A stretch of DNA of 19,572 bases. Source: an uncultured Clostridia bacterium. Its GTDB lineage: Bacteria > Bacillota > Clostridia > Christensenellales > Aristaeellaceae. The stretch covers positions 1-19,572 of the forward strand of contig CAKTTL010000053.1 of NCBI GenBank assembly GCA_934615235.1. Reading direction: 5' to 3'. Made by a program: the position numbers and the translations under genes. Shown piece by piece: positions 15,805 to 19,572 of this stretch. Every line of letters starts with the position of its first letter. Within the stretch, counting starts at the first letter, position 1. Under the pieces are notes generated by a model, which ran no database searches, was not told the origin of the DNA, and was given only the letters and a program-made list of their open reading frames with translations.

Positions 15805-16407
15805 TCACCGGCAGATTTCCACCAGAATCTCCGCGCACTTTTCCACGCCGATCGCGCTGCTTCTGAGCATGATTTCGTAATTGTCCGGATCGCCCCATTC
15901 GCGGCCGGTGAAGTGCTTGTAGTTGATGCTGCGCTTCTTGTCCTTTTCCCTGAGGCGCTCCGCGGGGGCTTTCTCGCTCTCGCCGTAGAGGCGGACGATG
16001 CGTTCGGCTTTGAAGGCGGCGTCGGCGTAGATAAACGCATGCAGCGCGTCCTCGCGGTCCCTGAGGATATAATCGCTGCAGCGGCCGATGATCACACACG
16101 GCCCTTTCTGCGCCAGATCGAGGATAATCTTTTTCTGAATCACGTAGAGGTAATCGTAGATGCTCATGCCGTTGGGCGCGGGGCCCTGGCCCGGATAGGC
16201 TGCGGGCAGGTAGGCGAAGATGGATTTGCTCGGCGCGTCCTCTCCGTTTTTCTCGACGAACTCGGGCGCAAAGCCCGTTTCGTCGGCGATCTTCTTGATG
16301 AATTCCTTATCGTAGCATGGAATTCCAAGCTTTTCGCCAAGCAGACGGCCGACGGTGCGGCCGCCGCTGCCGAACTCACGGCTGATGGTGATGATGTTTT
16401 TCGTCAT
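15805..16407 (-). CDS. Cytidylate kinase-like family protein
   Basis: A 200-residue P-loop protein of the Cytidylate_kin2 family. The nucleotide-binding loop is ISREFGSGGRTVGRLL (8-23), followed by LGIPCYDKEFIKKIA. A second conserved block is CVIIGRCSDYILRDRE (about 104-119), and RLREKDKKRSINYKHFTG (about 150-167) resembles the lid region. These proteins resemble CMP kinase, but most have no tested substrate. The housekeeping cmk gene is normally separate and about 220 residues, so nucleotide phosphorylation is likely but the role is open. AGGAGG lies 9 bases before the ATG. The first 32 bases overlap the 3' end of the MATE gene in another frame, so translation is probably coupled. A multidrug transporter partner is a recurrent kind of neighbour in Firmicutes, but I cannot verify that here. 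Confidence 0.88.
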   Translation of the reverse strand: MTKNIITISREFGSGGRTVGRLLGEKLGIPCYDKEFIKKIADETGFAPEFVEKNGEDAPSKSIFAYLPAAYPGQGPAPNGMSIYDYLYVIQKKIILDLAQKGPCVIIGRCSDYILRDREDALHAFIYADAAFKAERIVRLYGESEKAPAERLREKDKKRSINYKHFTGREWGDPDNYEIMLRSSAIGVEKCAEILVEICR

Positions 16408-17818
16408 GGCGTACTTCCTCCTCTTCCGGGCCGTTCAGGTCCCGGCAAATTCGAACGATTACAATCACGGCGGCAATGCCCGTGAGAATATCGGCGCCCG
16501 GCATGAAGAACATGATGCCGTCCAGTCCCCAGAACAGGGGCAGCACCAGCGGCAGCCCTACGCCGAATACGATTTCGCGCAGCATGGACAGCGCCGTGGA
16601 AAGCCCGGCTTTGCCCATCGCCTGCAGGAAGATGAACGCGCCCTTGTTCACGCAGGACAGCGCCGTCATGGAAAGAAACACGCGAATGCACCGGACGGCG
16701 AAGCGGGTATAATGCACGCTTTCGTTCGCCGCGCCGAAGATGCCGATCAGCTGACGCGGGAAGCATTCGAAGACGATCGTCGCGATCAGCCCGACGATGG
16801 CCTCCAGCACGGTCAGCCGTATAATTAATTCGCGCACGCGGCCGCGCTTTCCTGCTCCGATGTTGTATCCGATCACGGGAATGCAGCCCGCCGCCAGCCC
16901 GATGGCGATGGACATAACGATCTGGAAAAATTTCATCACGATGCCCAGCACGGCCGTGGGAATCTGCGCGTATTGCTCCTGCCCGAAAACCGCGTCCATC
17001 GCGCCGTATTTTTTAACCATGTTCAAAACGGCCGCCATGGAAAGCACGATAGAAACCTGCGAGAGGAAACTGGTCATGCCAAGGGAAAGGATGCGTTTGA
17101 GCAGGCCGCCGCGCGGCTTAAAGCTGTCGCGGCGCAGCCGCACCGCCTTCATATGGAAAAGATAGCCCAGCGACATCAGCGCCGAAAGCGCCTGCCCCGC
17201 AACTGTCGCCACAGCCGCTCCCATCATGCCCCAGCGGCAGGAGTAAATGAAAATCGGGTCCAGCACGCAGTTGGTCAGCGCGCCCGCGAGCAGCGTAATC
17301 ATCGCAAAACGCGGGCTTCCGTCCGAGCGGATGATCGGGTTGAGCGCCTGACCGAACATATAAAACGGCACGCCCAGCGCGATGTAGAAGAAATATTCAC
17401 GGCTCAGGCGGAAGGTTTCCCCGTTGACCCGCGCGCCGAACATCGTCAGGATCGGGTCAAGAAAAAGAAGATAGAGCGCCGCAAGCGCCAGGCTGGAAGC
17501 CACGAGCGCGACGACCGCCGTGCCGACGCCGCGATGCACGTCCTCTTCGTTCTTCGCGCCCAGACTGATGCTGACGAACGCGCAGCAGCCGTCGCCGATC
17601 ATCGTGGCGATGGCCAGCGCGATCACCGTCAGCGGGAAAACGACGGTGTTGGCCGCATTGCCATAGGAACCGAGATAATCCGCGTTGGCGATGAAAATCT
17701 GATCGACGATGTTGTACAGCGCGCCGACGAGCAGCGAAACGACGCACGGCAGCGCGAACCTGCGCGTGAGGCGGCTGATTTTTTCCGTGCCGAGGAAGGC
17801 GTTGGATTGCGTTTCCAT
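16376..17818 (-). CDS. MATE-family efflux transporter (MepA-like)
   Basis: A 480-residue cytoplasmic membrane protein with about 12 helices in two homologous halves, expelling cationic drugs or metabolites by H+ or Na+ exchange. The MATE hallmarks are an N-terminal block (FALPCVVSLLVGALYNIVDQ), GAKNEEDVHRGVGTAV in the first cytoplasmic loop, NPIIRSDGSPRFAM after helix 4, and IPVIGYNIGAGKRGRVREL in the second half. The start at 17818 is chosen because AAGGAG (17829-17834) precedes it by about 10 bases. The ATG at 17839 overlaps that site and has none of its own. The C-terminus is a charged tail ending EKHHHHQP, dictated by the overlap with the kinase-like gene. A structured leader with a terminator precedes the gene, suggesting regulated expression. 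Confidence 0.93.
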   Translation of the reverse strand: METQSNAFLGTEKISRLTRRFALPCVVSLLVGALYNIVDQIFIANADYLGSYGNAANTVVFPLTVIALAIATMIGDGCCAFVSISLGAKNEEDVHRGVGTAVVALVASSLALAALYLLFLDPILTMFGARVNGETFRLSREYFFYIALGVPFYMFGQALNPIIRSDGSPRFAMITLLAGALTNCVLDPIFIYSCRWGMMGAAVATVAGQALSALMSLGYLFHMKAVRLRRDSFKPRGGLLKRILSLGMTSFLSQVSIVLSMAAVLNMVKKYGAMDAVFGQEQYAQIPTAVLGIVMKFFQIVMSIAIGLAAGCIPVIGYNIGAGKRGRVRELIIRLTVLEAIVGLIATIVFECFPRQLIGIFGAANESVHYTRFAVRCIRVFLSMTALSCVNKGAFIFLQAMGKAGLSTALSMLREIVFGVGLPLVLPLFWGLDGIMFFMPGADILTGIAAVIVIVRICRDLNGPEEEEVRHDEKHHHHQP

Positions 17819-17841
17819 TTGTTTCTCTCCTTTCAACAATC

Positions 17842-17872
17842 AAAAAAGCACATGCCGCTACGCGGTATGTGC
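17842..17872 (-). terminator. Terminator/attenuator before the first MATE gene
   Basis: On the - strand GCACATACCGC (17872-17862), loop GTA, GCGGCATGTGC (17858-17848), then TTTTTT. The 11-bp stem has one G-T pair. It sits downstream of a promoter and 24 bases before the MATE start, so it can act as an attenuator. It would also end transcripts reading in from the upstream MATE gene. Confidence 0.85.
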
Positions 17873-17954
17873 TCAAAACGCAATCTTTTCGCACCCGACC
17901 CAGCAGCACTCCGTATCGTATCGGCAGACACAAAGGGCTGCTTGTATCGTCTCG
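17873..17954 (-). ncRNA. Structured leader RNA of the first MATE gene (candidate regulatory RNA)
   Basis: About 80 untranslated bases between the promoter and the terminator. On the - strand AGCAGC (17943-17938) can pair with GCTGCT (17911-17906) over 6 bp. Further down, GTGC-G-AAAA (17893-17885) can pair with TTTT-GA-GCAC (17878-17869), which uses the foot of the terminator's 5' arm and so would oppose termination. I do not recognise a known riboswitch class. No convincing leader peptide was found. Confidence 0.4.
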
Positions 17955-17960
17955 CCGGTT

Positions 17961-17990
17961 ATTTTACCACCCGGCGCAGGGAAAAGGCAA
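17961..17990 (-). promoter_or_regulatory. Promoter of the first MATE / cytidylate-kinase-like operon
   Basis: On the - strand TTGCCT (17990-17985), 18 bases, TAAAAT (17966-17961). It begins 9 bases after the stop codon of the upstream MATE gene. Confidence 0.6.
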
Positions 17991-17998
17991 GTGTTTTT

Positions 17999-19387
17999 TC
18001 AGGCGACGATATTGTGAATCCATACGCCCTTGCGGATGAGGATCAGACCGATAACCCCCTTGAGAATATACGTCGAAAGGACGGCGGTGTAAACGACGGT
18101 CACCGGTACGCCCGTCCAATAGACCAGCGCAGCCGCAATCGGGATGCACAGGCACCAGGTGGAGCCGCTGTCGAAGAGGAAGGTCAGCACCGTCTTGCCG
18201 CCGGAGCGCATGGTGAAATACATGACGTTCGTAAACGCGTTGAAGGGCATGAAAATCGCGCTGATGCGCAGGAGAACGGAGGCAAGCGAGCGCACCTCGT
18301 CGGTCGTATTGTAAATATACGGGATGAACGGCGAAACCGCCGCCAGCAGCCCGCCCATGACAAGACAGCACCCCACGCTCAGCGACGCCAGATGCCAGAC
18401 CTCGCGCTTCGCGCGGTCGATTTCATTGGCGCCCAGCGCCTGACCGATCATGATCGCCGTCGCGCTGCCGAGGGAAAGGAAGACGACGTTGAACAGATCG
18501 GCGACCGTGTTGGAAATGTTGAACGAGGCGACGACGGAAAGGCCGCGCACGGAATACAGCTGCGTAAGCATCGCCTGCCCGATTGACCAGAGGCACTCGT
18601 TGACGATCAGCGGCGAGCCGCGGCGCAGAATGGCGAGCGAAAGGTTTTTCGGAATGGCCATGGAGCGCCACGCGCCCTCGATGAAGCGGAAGCGCAGCTT
18701 GTGGCGGTGGGTCACGAAAACGAGAATGAACAGCTCGACGAAGCGGGACGTAACCGTCGCAATCGCCGCGCCGCGAACGCCCAGCGCGGGCAGCCCGAGA
18801 TGGCCATAGATGAGGATATAGTTGCCGCAAAGGTTGGTGAACACCGCGGCAAGGCTGGCAAACATGGGGAGCATGGTTTCGCCCGTCTCGCGCAGCGTGC
18901 CGGAATAGCAGCAGGAAACGGCGTACGGGAGCAGGCCCCAGAGGATGATATGGATATACTCGAGGGAGTAGCCGAGGGTATCGGCGACAGCCTGCGGGTT
19001 GGAGGTATCGGTGAGGTAGAGGGAGACGAGGTTTTTGCCCCAGCCGAGGAAGATCGCCAGCGCAAGCGCGAGCAGCGCGGCGACGATCAGGATTTTGAAG
19101 CGGAAGGTATAGCGGATACCCTCGTCGTCGTTCGCGCCGGCGTATTGGGCGGTGAAGATGCCGGCTCCGGAAATGCCGCCGAAGACGCAGAGATAGAAAA
19201 CGAAGAAGAGCTGGTTGGCGATCGCGACGCCGCTCATCTGCAGCGTACCGACCTGACCGACCATGACGTTGTCCAGAAGGCTGACGAAGTTGGTGATGGC
19301 GTTCTGGATAATGACGGGAACGACGATTCCGGCGACGTTTTTGTAAAAGGCGCGATCGCCGATGAGGGTCTGACGGACTTTTTGCAT
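17999..19387 (-). CDS. MATE-family efflux transporter (second, distinct subgroup)
   Basis: A 462-residue membrane protein with about 12 helices. MATE features are the opening VAGIVVPVIIQNAITNFVSL, DNVMVGQVGTLQMSGVAIAN, AQYAGANDDEGIRYTFRF, the CCYSGTLRETGETMLPM stretch, and AIMIGQALGANEIDRAKREV in the second half. It differs greatly from the MATE protein encoded downstream, so the pair is not a recent duplication. AAGGAG lies 6-7 bases before the ATG. There is no terminator directly after the stop, since the next promoter starts within 9 bases. Read-through would meet the hairpin at 17848-17872. The substrate is unknown: drugs, bile-type cations or a metabolite. Upstream is a cluster of palindromes that may be its leader or a repeat. 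Confidence 0.93.
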   Translation of the reverse strand: MQKVRQTLIGDRAFYKNVAGIVVPVIIQNAITNFVSLLDNVMVGQVGTLQMSGVAIANQLFFVFYLCVFGGISGAGIFTAQYAGANDDEGIRYTFRFKILIVAALLALALAIFLGWGKNLVSLYLTDTSNPQAVADTLGYSLEYIHIILWGLLPYAVSCCYSGTLRETGETMLPMFASLAAVFTNLCGNYILIYGHLGLPALGVRGAAIATVTSRFVELFILVFVTHRHKLRFRFIEGAWRSMAIPKNLSLAILRRGSPLIVNECLWSIGQAMLTQLYSVRGLSVVASFNISNTVADLFNVVFLSLGSATAIMIGQALGANEIDRAKREVWHLASLSVGCCLVMGGLLAAVSPFIPYIYNTTDEVRSLASVLLRISAIFMPFNAFTNVMYFTMRSGGKTVLTFLFDSGSTWCLCIPIAAALVYWTGVPVTVVYTAVLSTYILKGVIGLILIRKGVWIHNIVA

Positions 19388-19425
19388 GGGGAACTCCTTG
19401 TATCGGGTTATTGAGTAAAAGTGGG

Positions 19426-19479
19426 AGGTCCAGGAACCTCAGGTTCCTGGCAGGGGTTTTAGGGGGCGGCGCCCCCTAA
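19426..19479. repeat. Double palindrome upstream of the second MATE gene
   Basis: Two adjacent perfect hairpins. CCAGGAACC (19430-19438), loop TCA, GGTTCCTGG (19442-19450). TTAGGGGGC (19459-19467), loop GGC, GCCCCCTAA (19471-19479). They are joined by CAGGGGTT. There is no T-run long enough for a clean terminator. The style (GGTCC, then palindromes rich in G and C runs) resembles the dispersed element at 7811 and 14280, but the sequence differs. Confidence 0.6.
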
Positions 19480-19480
19480 C

Positions 19481-19560
19481 GTAGCCCTAGCCCGTGCGCC
19501 GCAGCGCACAGAAGAAACGCGCAATGTTCGCGCGAAGCGCGGACGAGCTGGCAGGGCTGC
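19481..19560. other. Three-way-junction-like palindromic segment at the right edge
   Basis: Outer stem GTAGCCCT (19481-19488) with AGGGCTGC (19553-19560), one G-T pair. It encloses a hairpin GTGCGC-CGCA-GCGCAC (19494-19509) and a hairpin CGCGC-GAA-GCGCG (19529-19541). No coding frame is supported. It could be a repeat, a structured RNA or part of a leader extending beyond the window. Confidence 0.4.
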
Positions 19561-19572
19561 ATGGTTTTGAGT

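Noticed and set aside
17820..17933. Possible leader peptide before the first MATE gene starting at TTG 17933
   Set aside because: It has no ribosome binding site and the frame runs on for 158 codons through the terminator and into the MATE gene, unlike a true leader peptide.
16973..18586. + strand open frame (537 residues) across the two MATE genes and their gap
   Set aside because: Arg/Asp/His-rich, crosses a promoter and terminator on the other strand, with no recognisable domain.

Overview
The window looks like a GC-rich anaerobic Firmicute, most likely an uncultured gut-type Clostridium relative. The signs are strong AGGAGG ribosome binding sites, consensus sigma-A promoters, an infC-rpmI-rplT operon with an attenuator-like leader, a pyruvate:ferredoxin oxidoreductase as the pyruvate-oxidising enzyme, and a CUT1-type sugar importer without its own ATPase. 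I cannot name the genus. The window is mostly ordinary chromosomal sequence. I found no CRISPR array, tRNA, rRNA, phage or defence locus.

Left edge (1-2778): the last 38 codons of an unidentified + strand gene, then a membrane-anchored sensor/AraC regulator on the - strand. This stretch is visibly richer in AT than the rest. A 328-base gap after the regulator holds its promoter and a strong hairpin but no gene I can support.

Sugar/ester uptake locus (2779-7738): a cytosolic AraC regulator is divergent from a four-gene operon made of a solute-binding protein, two permeases and a serine esterase. The control region has a clear promoter, a cre-like site and a perfect 10-bp inverted repeat in the 5' UTR. 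A terminator-like hairpin sits between the binding-protein gene and the first permease gene. The likely job is import of an esterified oligosaccharide or glycoside followed by intracellular de-esterification. The ATPase would have to come from elsewhere in the genome.

Central metabolism and signalling (7739-13443): nifJ (pyruvate:ferredoxin oxidoreductase), read from a perfect TTGACA-N17-TATAAT promoter. Next is a KdpE-type response regulator translationally coupled to a short KdpD-like kinase that lacks the usual long N-terminal sensor half. No kdpFABC pump genes are in view.

Translation block (13476-15763): a SpoU/TrmH-family RNA methyltransferase, then infC-rpmI-rplT. infC appears to start at a non-canonical AUC and is preceded by a promoter, a leader of about 130 nt and an intrinsic terminator with a competing upstream segment.

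Right part (15805-19572): a cytidylate-kinase-like protein overlapping the 3' end of a MATE transporter gene, a structured leader with a terminator upstream of that gene, a second MATE gene, and palindromic repeats at the right edge. A related palindromic repeat occurs in opposite orientations at 7811-7878 and 14280-14350. Every gene from nifJ to the right edge lies on the - strand.

The most interesting items are RNA-level: the leader of the first MATE gene, the infC leader with its AUC start, the dispersed palindrome, and the hairpin inside the sugar operon.
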